From positions 1 through 10,651 of the forward strand of contig CALCQO010000009.1 in assembly GCA_937894675.1 (NCBI GenBank): a stretch of 10,651 bases of DNA, read 5' to 3'. The first letter of the stretch is position 1. Each line of letters opens with the position of its first letter. Of the stretch, positions 1 to 6,467 are shown in pieces. The stretch comes from an uncultured Clostridia bacterium (lineage in GTDB: Bacteria; Bacillota; Clostridia; Christensenellales; Aristaeellaceae). Both the position numbers and the translations under genes were made by a program. The notes under the pieces were generated by a model that was not told the DNA's origin, searched no databases, and worked only from the letters and a program-made list of their open reading frames with translations.

Positions 1-1212
1 GCGCCTGAGGGGCATGGTCATGCACCGGGGGCCGCCCCGTCCGCGCCCCAGTTCAGAGCCGGGGATTTCGATGGTGGTCAGCCCTTCTTCCCTCAGCAGG
101 CGGTTGGTGACGGCGTTGCGGTCGTACACGATCACCTTGCCCGGGGCGATGCACAGGGTGTTGCTGGCGTCGTTCCACTGCTCCCGCTGGGCGGCCACCT
201 CGTCGTCGCCGCCGCAGAAAATCAGCCGCACCCTGTCCAGCCCCATGGCGCGGGCCAGGATGCTGTCAAAAGAGCCCTGCTGTTCCTGGGCGATCAGGGT
301 GCCGTTCTTGCCGGGGGTTAATAGGTAGGCGCTCAGCCTGGGCAGGATGCCCGGGTGCAGGGTGAAGGCGCCGGTGTCCACCTGGGTCATCACCGTGTCC
401 AGGTGCATAAAGGCGCGCTTTTTGGGGATGTCCAGCGCCAGCACCCGGTTGTAGCCGCTGTCTTCATCGTGCAATAGGCGGGCGGCCAGCAGCTCCACCG
501 CTTCCGGCGCGGTGCGCTGGGAGATGCCCACCGCCAGCAGGCCGTCCCCCAGGTTCAGTATGTCGCCCCCCTCCAGGGAAAAGGGCAGGTCCAGATCGTA
601 GTACAGGGGCACCTGGCCGGCAAACTCTCTGTGATAGGCCAGGAAGTATTTGGCGTACAGCGTCTCCCGCTGGCGGGAGGGGGCGTGCATGCGGCTTAAG
701 GACGCGCCCCGGCCAATGATGGCCATGGGATCGCGGGTAAAGTACAAATTGGGCATGGGGCCGGTGACAAACAGGCTGTCCTCCCGGGCGACGCTGGTGA
801 GGGGATGCTTCTTCTTATCGGCCACTTCCTTCTGGGTGATGCCCGCCATGGTCTTTTCCACCATGCTTCGGGTGTCTTCCATGTCCAGCAGAAAGCGGGT
901 GATTTCCTGGCGGTAGTACCGGGCTTCCCCGCCGGAGAGGGTGATGAACTCCTCCACGAACTCTTTCTTCAGCCCCTCATCCCCTTCCAGGGTCTGGGCA
1001 ATCAGGTCCGTCACATACAGTACCCGCACCCCGTGCTGGATAAGGGCCTGGGCGAAGGCGTCATGCTCCTTCTGGGCGCCGGACACATAGGGGATGTCAT
1101 CAAACAGCATATGCTCCAGGCGCGAAGGGGTCAACTGCTCCAGCTCCTGCCCGGGGCGGTGCAGCAGCACACTGCTAAGGGGCGCTGTTTCACTATATAC
1201 GCTGATGTTCAT
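1..1212 (-). CDS. arcA: Arginine deiminase, 3' end cut by the window edge
   Basis: Arginine deiminase hydrolyses L-arginine to citrulline and ammonia, the first step of the ATP-yielding cytoplasmic arginine deiminase pathway. I translated the minus strand from the ATG at 1212 (MNISVYSE) and read 404 codons without a stop; family members are about 405-415 residues, so only a few codons are missing. The catalytic set is visible: Asp161 in FTRDPMA, Glu214 in LEGGDI, His270 and Asp272 in MHLDTVMTQVD, and the nucleophile Cys397 in GGPRCMTMPL. These correspond to Asp166, Glu224, His278, Asp280 and Cys406 of the Pseudomonas enzyme. A GGAAGAGG ribosome site lies just before the ATG. The gene is divergent from the transglutaminase gene. 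Ornithine carbamoyltransferase and carbamate kinase genes, if clustered, would lie beyond the left edge. The product call is near certain. Confidence 0.96.
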   Translation of the reverse strand, partial: MNISVYSETAPLSSVLLHRPGQELEQLTPSRLEHMLFDDIPYVSGAQKEHDAFAQALIQHGVRVLYVTDLIAQTLEGDEGLKKEFVEEFITLSGGEARYYRQEITRFLLDMEDTRSMVEKTMAGITQKEVADKKKHPLTSVAREDSLFVTGPMPNLYFTRDPMAIIGRGASLSRMHAPSRQRETLYAKYFLAYHREFAGQVPLYYDLDLPFSLEGGDILNLGDGLLAVGISQRTAPEAVELLAARLLHDEDSGYNRVLALDIPKKRAFMHLDTVMTQVDTGAFTLHPGILPRLSAYLLTPGKNGTLIAQEQQGSFDSILARAMGLDRVRLIFCGGDDEVAAQREQWNDASNTLCIAPGKVIVYDRNAVTNRLLREEGLTTIEIPGSELGRGRGGPRCMTMPLRR

Positions 1213-1252
1213 CCGGACCTCTTCCCCGCCCAAAGGCGATGCATACGAAAAG

Positions 1253-1268
1253 AATAAATACATTTATT
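1253..1268. promoter_or_regulatory. Candidate operator palindrome in front of arcA
   Basis: AATAAAT and ATTTATT form perfect 7-bp inverted arms around a 2-bp centre (AC). The site lies a few bases downstream of the predicted arcA -10 box, a usual place for repressor binding. Its AT-rich palindromic form is loosely like the ARG boxes bound by ArgR/AhrC, which often control arginine deiminase genes, but the typical TGAAT...ATTCA arms are not exact. The palindrome is seen; the binding protein is a guess. Confidence 0.35.
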
Positions 1269-1280
1269 TGGTGCCATTTC

Positions 1281-1289
1281 AGTATAACA
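1281..1289 (-). promoter_or_regulatory. Candidate extended -10 promoter of arcA
   Basis: On the minus strand the sequence reads TG-T-TATACT, an extended -10 element with one mismatch to TATAAT. It lies about 70 bp upstream of the arcA ATG. No good -35 box sits 16-18 bp upstream (the best is TTTCTA), which fits a promoter that relies on the extended -10. The long 5' leader would contain the AT-rich palindrome at 1253-1268. Confidence 0.45.
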
Positions 1290-1339
1290 CGAAGATGGGT
1301 GAATAGAAAGACGGCAATGCAGATTTCACAGGCTGTTTC

Positions 1340-1368
1340 TTGACATCCCCCCCGCGAATTGCTACCCT
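1340..1368 (+). promoter_or_regulatory. Candidate promoter of the transglutaminase gene
   Basis: A perfect -35 box TTGACA (1340-1345) is followed after 17 bp by TACCCT (1363-1368). The latter keeps only the first, second and last bases of TATAAT. The ATG at 1408 is 39 bp downstream of the -10 and has an AGAAAGAGGG ribosome site at 1391-1400. The -35 box and spacing support the call; the weak -10 lowers confidence. Confidence 0.5.
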
Positions 1369-1407
1369 ATACGAGGTTTTCGCAACCAACAGAAAGAGGG
1401 ATTTTGC

Positions 1408-2970
1408 ATGAAAAAACGCGTTTTGCCGATTTTGCTCCTGCTGGCGCTGGCCGCCGGCCTTTTGCCCCTGGGGGCGTCCGCCGCGGTGAAACCCCGGGAG
1501 ATGGACTACGCCTACATCGAGGGCAGCCGGGAGTACCTGATTTTGGGCGAGCCTAACACCTACAACCTGGTGATGAGCGGCAGCCCCGAGGATTATACCT
1601 ATACCTGGACGCTGTATATCCGCCCGGACCTGGGGGAGAACCAGCTGGAGTTTGTCACCGACAAGAAAAAGACCAAGGAAACCAGCTTCACCGTAACGGT
1701 GGACAAGGAAGCCCACTACATGGTGTACCTGGAAATCATGGACAGCGATTATTCCAGCGTCACCCTGTCCACGGGCATGATCTGGGCAGGCCCCAAGTCG
1801 GACGAGACCGACCCCAACACCATCATCGGCAAGGCGAAGGTGCTGGCGGAGGAAGTGAACCAGCAGGGCTTTACCAGCGATTACGACAAAGCCCTGTGGC
1901 TGCACGACTGGCTGACCCATAACGCCGACTACGACGAGAGCATGACGGTGCACGAGGCGGCGGGCGTCATGCTGCACGGCTCGGGTGTGTGCGAAAGCTA
2001 TGCCCTGGCCTACCAGATGCTGGTGGACGAGATTGACATCCCCGTGCTGTACACCACCGGCTACGCCGGCGGCGAGCTGCACGCCTGGAACCTGATCCAG
2101 CTGGACGGGGAATGGTACCATGTGGACGTCACCTGGGACGACCCCACCGGCGGCGGCAATGAAGGCTACGGCTACTTCGGCCTGTCGGACGATTTGATGG
2201 GCCGCGACCACGACTGGGAGCGGCAGAACTACATCCTGCCCAAGGCCACCGGGACAGAGTATAATTTCCTCACCCGCAACGGCGCCAAGGACTTCGCCAA
2301 CGCCCAGGAGATGGACAAGGTGCTTACCGAGGCGCTGACCAACGGCGAAACCACCATCCACTACCTGTACACGGGGGATGATAAGTACTTTGGCGCCATG
2401 GACCAGGTGGGCAGGTGGCTGAGCGACAACCGCGCCAAGCACCTGATCAACACCTATTCCCAGACGGGCAGCCGTTTTTCCGGCAAGGTGGAGGTTACCT
2501 ACACCCAGGCGGATGGCGCCCACTTCTTCACCGATGACGCCTCCTTTGACGCCGCCATGGCCGCGGGGCTCACCGCCAAGGAGCCGGTGGTCAAGGTGCA
2601 CTACCGGGGCGAGGACAAGTATTACTATATCTCCACCCCCCTGCGCAACTGGCTGTCGGCCAACTCCCGCAAGTACGACGTGACTCAGTACAGCTACACC
2701 TACTACGACACCTCCGCTGATGTTACCGTCACCTACGGCGACTTTACCGGGTTTCAGCGCTTCAACAACGATGACGAGCTGAACGCCCTGCTGGACGCCG
2801 CTATCGCCAACAAACAGGCGGAACTGAAACTGTACTACACGGGGGAGGACGACTGGTACAACATCGGCAGCAAGCTGAACAACTGGCAGTACGACCAAAA
2901 GGACGCTATCGCCGGCATGGAAGGCAGCTACCAGGGGTACACGGCGGATTTGAAAGTAACATATAAATAA
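1408..2970 (+). CDS. Secreted transglutaminase-like protein with three C-terminal repeats
   Basis: This 520-residue protein starts with a clear export signal (MKKR, then a Leu/Ala-rich core to about residue 24, GASAA). Residues about 30-127 look like a beta-rich Ig-like module. Residues about 140-250 are a transglutaminase-like cysteine protease/transglutaminase core with the full triad: Cys195 in GSGVCESYA, His225 in GELHAWN and Asp240 in YHVDVTWDDP. Residues about 299-520 hold three copies of a repeat of about 70 residues with shared features: an acidic helical start, Y-x-G-E/D-D-x-Y/W-Y, an L/W-rich segment (RWLSDN, NWLSAN, NNWQYD) and an ending VTY. The protein is probably released or wall-associated and may act on peptides or cell-wall material; the substrate is unknown. 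The ATG follows AGAAAGAGGG. The codons are very GC-rich at third positions, which makes a long but spurious open frame on the opposite strand. Confidence 0.9.
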   Translation: MKKRVLPILLLLALAAGLLPLGASAAVKPREMDYAYIEGSREYLILGEPNTYNLVMSGSPEDYTYTWTLYIRPDLGENQLEFVTDKKKTKETSFTVTVDKEAHYMVYLEIMDSDYSSVTLSTGMIWAGPKSDETDPNTIIGKAKVLAEEVNQQGFTSDYDKALWLHDWLTHNADYDESMTVHEAAGVMLHGSGVCESYALAYQMLVDEIDIPVLYTTGYAGGELHAWNLIQLDGEWYHVDVTWDDPTGGGNEGYGYFGLSDDLMGRDHDWERQNYILPKATGTEYNFLTRNGAKDFANAQEMDKVLTEALTNGETTIHYLYTGDDKYFGAMDQVGRWLSDNRAKHLINTYSQTGSRFSGKVEVTYTQADGAHFFTDDASFDAAMAAGLTAKEPVVKVHYRGEDKYYYISTPLRNWLSANSRKYDVTQYSYTYYDTSADVTVTYGDFTGFQRFNNDDELNALLDAAIANKQAELKLYYTGEDDWYNIGSKLNNWQYDQKDAIAGMEGSYQGYTADLKVTYK

Positions 2971-2982
2971 TTTTAGAAACAT

Positions 2983-3004
2983 GGGGCGGGAGCAATCCCG
3001 CCCC
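2983..3004 (+). terminator. GC-rich hairpin after the transglutaminase gene, no T-run
   Basis: GGGGCGGGA and TCCCGCCCC form a perfect 9-bp stem closed by a GCAA tetraloop, 12 bp after the stop codon. No T-tract follows, so it may be a weak or defective terminator, or an RNA 3'-end stabiliser. Its first 13 bases (GGGGCGGGAGCAA) recur exactly at 3174-3186 in the true terminator. Confidence 0.55.
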
Positions 3005-3024
3005 AGGCAGTCAAAGAAGTGCAG

Positions 3025-3170
3025 CGTGTCCAAAAAGTCTGCAAGGCTAGGAACGAATCTGCCAGAAGAGGAAGCTTACATGGTGAGTAAGTGACCGATT
3101 CTGGCAGATGAAGTGACAACGCAAGCATGTTTCGTTAGCGGAACATGCGGTTGCTGGCTTTTTTGACACG
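3025..3170. repeat. Cloverleaf-like inverted-repeat element (MITE-like or structured RNA)
   Basis: Outer arms at 3025-3044 and 3151-3170 are inverted repeats: 17 of 20 positions pair, plus one G-U, beginning CGTGTC and ending GACACG. Inside, 3057-3067 and 3099-3109 form a perfect 11-bp stem (ATCTGCCAGAA/TTCTGGCAGAT), which itself encloses a CTTAC/GTAAG stem at 3075-3091. A second hairpin at 3125-3148 has a 10-bp stem with one G-U and a TTAG loop. Together they can fold into a multi-branched structure. No reading frame of note is inside. It could be a miniature inverted-repeat transposable element, another dispersed intergenic repeat, or a non-coding RNA. Pairing is seen directly; the nature is inferred, and no other copy occurs in this window. 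Confidence 0.6.
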
Positions 3171-3172
3171 TT

Positions 3173-3200
3173 GGGGGCGGGAGCAAACCCGCCCTTTTTT
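3173..3200 (+). terminator. Intrinsic terminator before the mscS-like gene
   Basis: GGGCGGG (3175-3181) pairs with CCCGCCC (3188-3194) across an AGCAAA loop and is followed directly by TTTTTT (3195-3200), the classic form of a rho-independent terminator. It would end transcription coming from the transglutaminase gene and the element at 3025-3170, so the channel gene needs its own promoter, which is found just after it. Confidence 0.85.
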
Positions 3201-3203
3201 ATT

Positions 3204-3233
3204 TTGACGTTACCCTGGGGTCAATGCTATGAT
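3204..3233 (+). promoter_or_regulatory. Promoter of the mscS-like gene
   Basis: TTGACG (3204-3209), an 18-bp spacer and TATGAT (3228-3233) preceded by TGC (3225-3227, an extended -10). Transcription would start near 3240, just ahead of an AAAGGGGGG ribosome site (3243-3251) and the ATG at 3258. This shows that an earlier in-frame TTG at 3171 cannot be the real start. Confidence 0.75.
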
Positions 3234-3257
3234 AGGCAAAGCAAAGGGGGGCGGCGT

Positions 3258-4079
3258 ATGGAAGATTTTTTAAAGCCTGTGTTGCAGTTTTTTACCGAGG
3301 CGACGGCCAACAGCGCGCTGAATGTAATCGGCACCCTGGCCATGTTCTTTATCGGGCTGTTCGCCATCCGCTGGGTGATGCGCCTGTTGGACGCGGCGCT
3401 GGAAAAGAGCAAGCTGGACAAGGGCATCATTACCTTCGTCAGCAGCTTCGCTTCCATCGGGCTCAAGGTCATGCTGGTGGTGATGGCCGCCATCCAGCTG
3501 GGGGTGCCCAGCGCTTCCTTTGTAACTCTGATGGGTTCCGCGGGTCTGGCCATCGGCCTTGCCCTGCAGGGGTCGCTGAGCAACCTGGCGGGCGGGTTTA
3601 TGATTCTGCTGTACCATCCCTTCCGGGTGGGGCATTTCATCCAGGCCGGGGCGGACTCGGGGGTGGTGAAGGAGATCGGCATTTTCTATACCACCCTGGA
3701 AACGCCCGACCGCAAGACGGTGGTGCTGCCCAACGGCAATCTGTCCAACGGGGTCATTACCAATGTCACCCAGAGCCCCGAACGGCGGATTGATTTAAGC
3801 TTCTCCATGCCCCTGGACTCGGATATCGACCAGGTGAACGAGCTGGTGCGCTCTGTCGCCCGGCAGCATCCCCTGGTGGTGCAGGAAAGGGATATCGAGG
3901 TGCGGCTCAATGATATTTCCGGCGGCGTGATGGTGTTTACCCTGCGCGCCTTCGCCCGCCAGGGGGATTGGTGGAAGACCAAGCTGGATTTGACCGAGAA
4001 TGTGGCCAAGGCCATCCGCGGTGCCGGCCTGCGCTTCGCCGCGCCCCAGGTGGAACTGCGCCAGGGCGCGTTTGAATAG
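3258..4079 (+). CDS. mscS: MscS-family small-conductance mechanosensitive channel
   Basis: This 273-residue inner-membrane protein belongs to the MscS family: channels that open under membrane tension and release solutes during osmotic downshock. Hydrophobic segments lie at about 20-45 and 58-82. The pore helix follows at about 88-120, with the family signature GSAGLAIGLALQGSLSNLAG, then the conserved loop YHPFRVGHFI. The cytoplasmic beta domain contains VVLPNGNLSNGVITN and later LDSDIDQV, both typical of MscS. The length is close to the 286 residues of the E. coli protein, so it is a minimal MscS type rather than a large multi-domain one. The ATG at 3258 is chosen over the in-frame TTG at 3171 because the promoter and ribosome site lie between them and the extra 29 residues are not membrane-like. 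It is transcribed alone, between two terminators. Confidence 0.93.
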   Translation: MEDFLKPVLQFFTEATANSALNVIGTLAMFFIGLFAIRWVMRLLDAALEKSKLDKGIITFVSSFASIGLKVMLVVMAAIQLGVPSASFVTLMGSAGLAIGLALQGSLSNLAGGFMILLYHPFRVGHFIQAGADSGVVKEIGIFYTTLETPDRKTVVLPNGNLSNGVITNVTQSPERRIDLSFSMPLDSDIDQVNELVRSVARQHPLVVQERDIEVRLNDISGGVMVFTLRAFARQGDWWKTKLDLTENVAKAIRGAGLRFAAPQVELRQGAFE

Positions 4080-4118
4080 GCAGCGCAGCCAACCTCGTGC
4101 TGCGGGTCTGTAAATGAG

Positions 4119-4154
4119 AAAATCGCCGCGGGATTGCTCCCGTGGCGATTTTTT
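4119..4154. terminator. Probably bidirectional terminator between convergent genes
   Basis: A 15-bp stem (4119-4133 with 4138-4152, one G-T pair) has A-rich sequence on the left and a T-run to 4154 on the right, so it can serve the channel gene on the plus strand and the glycerate kinase operon on the minus strand. Read on the minus strand its loop is GCAA inside GGGAGCAATCCC, the same loop and closing pairs as the hairpin at 2983-3004; on the plus strand the loop is TTGC. Confidence 0.8.
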
Positions 4155-4211
4155 GGGTAACTTTTTGCGCTCCCATTTTGGGCTGTGATTCATCGGCAAA
4201 TCAATCTGCCG

Positions 4212-5387
4212 CTACACCGCTTTGCTTTCCTGGGCATCTTCGCGTAATGCCCGGCCTACCCGCAGCGCGCGCATGGTGCGCTCGCTGCAGTCCGTCAATA
4301 AGGAACGGGCGTCGCGTATTGCCTCGCTTAGCCCCATGGGGCGCGGTATCATGCTGGTGAAATAGTCTATGCCGAAGTTGTAGTTTTCGTTTGCCCCATC
4401 GCCAATCGTGCCGACCAAGGCGATTACCGGCTTGCCGTACTGTTTTGCCTTTACGCCGATATACCCGGGGATTTTCCCAATATTTGTCTGAAAATCGATG
4501 GCGCCTTCAGCGGTAATCACCAGGTCTGCCGATTTTATCTTGTCCTCGATGGGGAAGTACTTTTCGATGATGTCAAACCGGGAATGGAGATGAGCGCCCA
4601 GCACTCCGAAAAGGCCGGCGCCCAGTCCGCCGGAAGCGCCTCCTCCGGGTATCAAGCGGACTTCAGCCCCCAGATCTTTCAGTAGGATACTGCTGTAATT
4701 ATCGAACGCTTGGGATAAGAACTGAATATCCTCGGAACTAGCGCCTTTCTGATGCCCGAATGTATGCGCTACCCCCTTTGGGCCGCAGAGTACATTGCTT
4801 ATATTGCAGGCCACATGGATGGGGATTTGTTTGATTGCGCCGTCTAGTCCGCTTGCGTCGATGCTGTGCAGGTCGGCAAGCCCCAATCCTCCGTCTGGAA
4901 TGTAGTTCCCTGAACGATCCAGGAATTTCACACCCAACTCGGCCGCCATGCCGGTGCCGCCGTCCATCGTTCCCGAGTCTCCAAGCCCCACTAAAATGGA
5001 TTCAGCGCCTTGTGATACCACCAATCGAATCAGTTGCCCGACTCCCCTTGTTGATGTGACAAGCGGGTTTCTCAGATCATGGGGGACCAGTTTCAGCCCG
5101 GCGGCGGAGGCCATGTCAATCACGGCTGTCTTTTTCTCTGTATTGCCCAGAAAGCCGTATTCCGCCTGTACGATTTGTCCCACTGGGCCTGATACCTTTG
5201 CTACCAGCAGTTCACCACCCGTGGCTTTCACCATCGCGGACGCAAAGCCTTCCCCGCCATCAATCAAAGGCATCAGGTCGACTTGCGTATCTGGTTCAAC
5301 ACGCAGGATGCCGTCTTTGATACAGGAAGCCACCTCTTCTGAAGAAAGGCTCTCTTTGAAGCCGGATGAAGCAATCAGTATTCTCAT
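4212..5387 (-). CDS. glxK: Glycerate kinase, GlxK/GarK family
   Basis: This 391-residue protein matches the GlxK/GarK-type glycerate kinases, which phosphorylate D-glycerate with ATP to 2-phosphoglycerate (some members form 3-phosphoglycerate) and so pass C3 acids to lower glycolysis. Recognisable motifs are the start MRILIASSGFKESLSSEEVA, LIDGGEGF at about 42-48, GLGDSGTMDGGTGM at about 134-147, PGGGASGGLGAG at about 247-258 and VITAEGAIDFQT at about 290-301. Several positions differ from the usual form as I remember it: ASSGFKES for APDSFKES, GDSGTMDGG for GGSATNDGG, and ACNISN (Asn195) for ACDVTN. It may therefore have altered substrate preference. The ATG at 5387 is 4 bp after the ATPase stop; an upstream in-frame ATG at 5516 lies inside the ATPase gene and is rejected. 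It is the last gene of the operon. Confidence 0.85.
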   Translation of the reverse strand: MRILIASSGFKESLSSEEVASCIKDGILRVEPDTQVDLMPLIDGGEGFASAMVKATGGELLVAKVSGPVGQIVQAEYGFLGNTEKKTAVIDMASAAGLKLVPHDLRNPLVTSTRGVGQLIRLVVSQGAESILVGLGDSGTMDGGTGMAAELGVKFLDRSGNYIPDGGLGLADLHSIDASGLDGAIKQIPIHVACNISNVLCGPKGVAHTFGHQKGASSEDIQFLSQAFDNYSSILLKDLGAEVRLIPGGGASGGLGAGLFGVLGAHLHSRFDIIEKYFPIEDKIKSADLVITAEGAIDFQTNIGKIPGYIGVKAKQYGKPVIALVGTIGDGANENYNFGIDYFTSMIPRPMGLSEAIRDARSLLTDCSERTMRALRVGRALREDAQESKAV

Positions 5388-5391
5388 TTCT

Positions 5392-6462
5392 TCAATCCCT
5401 ACTTTCGTTTCCCTCAAATATCTTATCAGGCTCTGTTGGAAACTCAAGGAAAAGGGAATCGCCAGGCCGCGCTTCCGGCAGGTCGGGAACCACCACATCG
5501 ATGCGCCGGCCTTCATCCCACACGGCTACCATGGCTCTGCCCGCTACCGGGATGGCTTCCGCCAGCTCGACTTTGATGCGGCGGTCACCCGGCTCATAAG
5601 CCAGTTTCAGGTTTTCAGGACGGTACATACCCAGGGGCTTCTCGTACTTCTTATCGCGCACATGTCCAACGGGTATCCCTTTGTAATAGTATTTCCCGTC
5701 GCTTTGGTCCAAGGACAGCACATTCGCGGGAGGTGTGCCAAGGAAGGTGGCCACAAACGGCGTCGCCGGGTTTTTCAACAGTTCCCGCGGGGAGTCGAAC
5801 TGCTCTATCTTTCCTTTACGCATGACCGCCACATGGGTGGCCATGGTCATGGCTTCAACCTGGTCGTGGGTCACATAGACGCTGGTGGCGCCGGTGATGC
5901 GGTGGATACGCATAAGTTCGTAGCGCATCTCCATGCGCAGCTTCGCGTCCAGGTTGGAAAGGGGTTCATCAAACAACAGCACTTTAGGTTTCGCGGCGAT
6001 GGTCCGGGTAATGGCCGCGCGCTGCTGCTGCCCGCCCGATATCTCATTCGGGTATCGTTTGCTAAGCTCGGAAATGGACATAATTTTCAGTACTTCTTCA
6101 ATCCGGGCTTTGCGCTCGCTCGCGCTCCATCCTTTGATTTTCAGCGGCCACTCTATGTTTTCCTCAATGGTCATATGAGGCCATAAGGCGTAGCTCTGGA
6201 ATACCATCCCAAGGTTCCGCTCCCCGGAGGGCACGATGTTGCCTTTTTCGCCATTGGCCACCAGTTTGCCGTCATAAGAGATTTCACCGGAGGTAGGCTT
6301 TTCCAGCCCGGCGAGCATGCGCAATATGGTGGTTTTCCCGCAGCCGGAGGGCCCTAACAGGATAAGCAGCGCGCCTTCGGGTACTTCCAGGGAAACATCG
6401 TCAACCGCGACTACATCGCCGAACTTTTTTACAAGATTCTTCAGTTCAATTGAATTACTCAT
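5392..6462 (-). CDS. ABC transporter ATPase, FbpC/PotA-like
   Basis: This is the cytoplasmic ATP-hydrolysing subunit of an importer (356 residues from the ATG at 6462). It carries Walker A GPSGCGKTT (37-45), the Q-loop FQSYALWPHMT (88-98), signature ISGGQQQR (141-148; the more usual first residue is Leu), Walker B VLLFDEPLSNLD (161-172) and the switch His199 in VTHD. The C-terminal part, including YRPENLKL near 280, resembles the TOBE-type regulatory domain of FbpC, PotA and MalK. The upstream permease stop overlaps an in-frame ATG at 6468 as TAATG, but AAAGGG at 6471-6476 is only 2 nt from that ATG and 8 nt from the ATG at 6462. I therefore prefer 6462, although 6468 would add just two residues. 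It sits between the permease and the kinase, so it belongs to the same transporter. Confidence 0.93.
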   Translation of the reverse strand: MSNSIELKNLVKKFGDVVAVDDVSLEVPEGALLILLGPSGCGKTTILRMLAGLEKPTSGEISYDGKLVANGEKGNIVPSGERNLGMVFQSYALWPHMTIEENIEWPLKIKGWSASERKARIEEVLKIMSISELSKRYPNEISGGQQQRAAITRTIAAKPKVLLFDEPLSNLDAKLRMEMRYELMRIHRITGATSVYVTHDQVEAMTMATHVAVMRKGKIEQFDSPRELLKNPATPFVATFLGTPPANVLSLDQSDGKYYYKGIPVGHVRDKKYEKPLGMYRPENLKLAYEPGDRRIKVELAEAIPVAGRAMVAVWDEGRRIDVVVPDLPEARPGDSLFLEFPTEPDKIFEGNESRD

Positions 6463-6467
6463 CAGCA

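Noticed and set aside
1279..3033. Long open frame (584 codons) on the minus strand opposite the transglutaminase gene
   Set aside because: The product is a low-diversity Val/Gly/His/Gln-rich sequence without domains, and the plus strand has a convincing signal peptide, catalytic triad and ribosome site. It is a by-product of strong G/C third-position bias.
3171..3257. Longer N-terminus for the mscS-like protein from a TTG at 3171
   Set aside because: The start would lie ahead of the terminator T-run and of the extended -10 promoter; the ATG at 3258 has a good ribosome site and gives a normal MscS N-terminus.
5388..5516. Longer N-terminus for the glycerate kinase from an ATG at 5516
   Set aside because: It overlaps the end of the ATPase gene by over 120 bases, and the family start motif begins at the ATG at 5387.
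4948..6186. Open frame of 412 codons on the plus strand opposite the kinase and ATPase genes
   Set aside because: It has no recognisable domain and lies antisense to two genes with full sets of family motifs.
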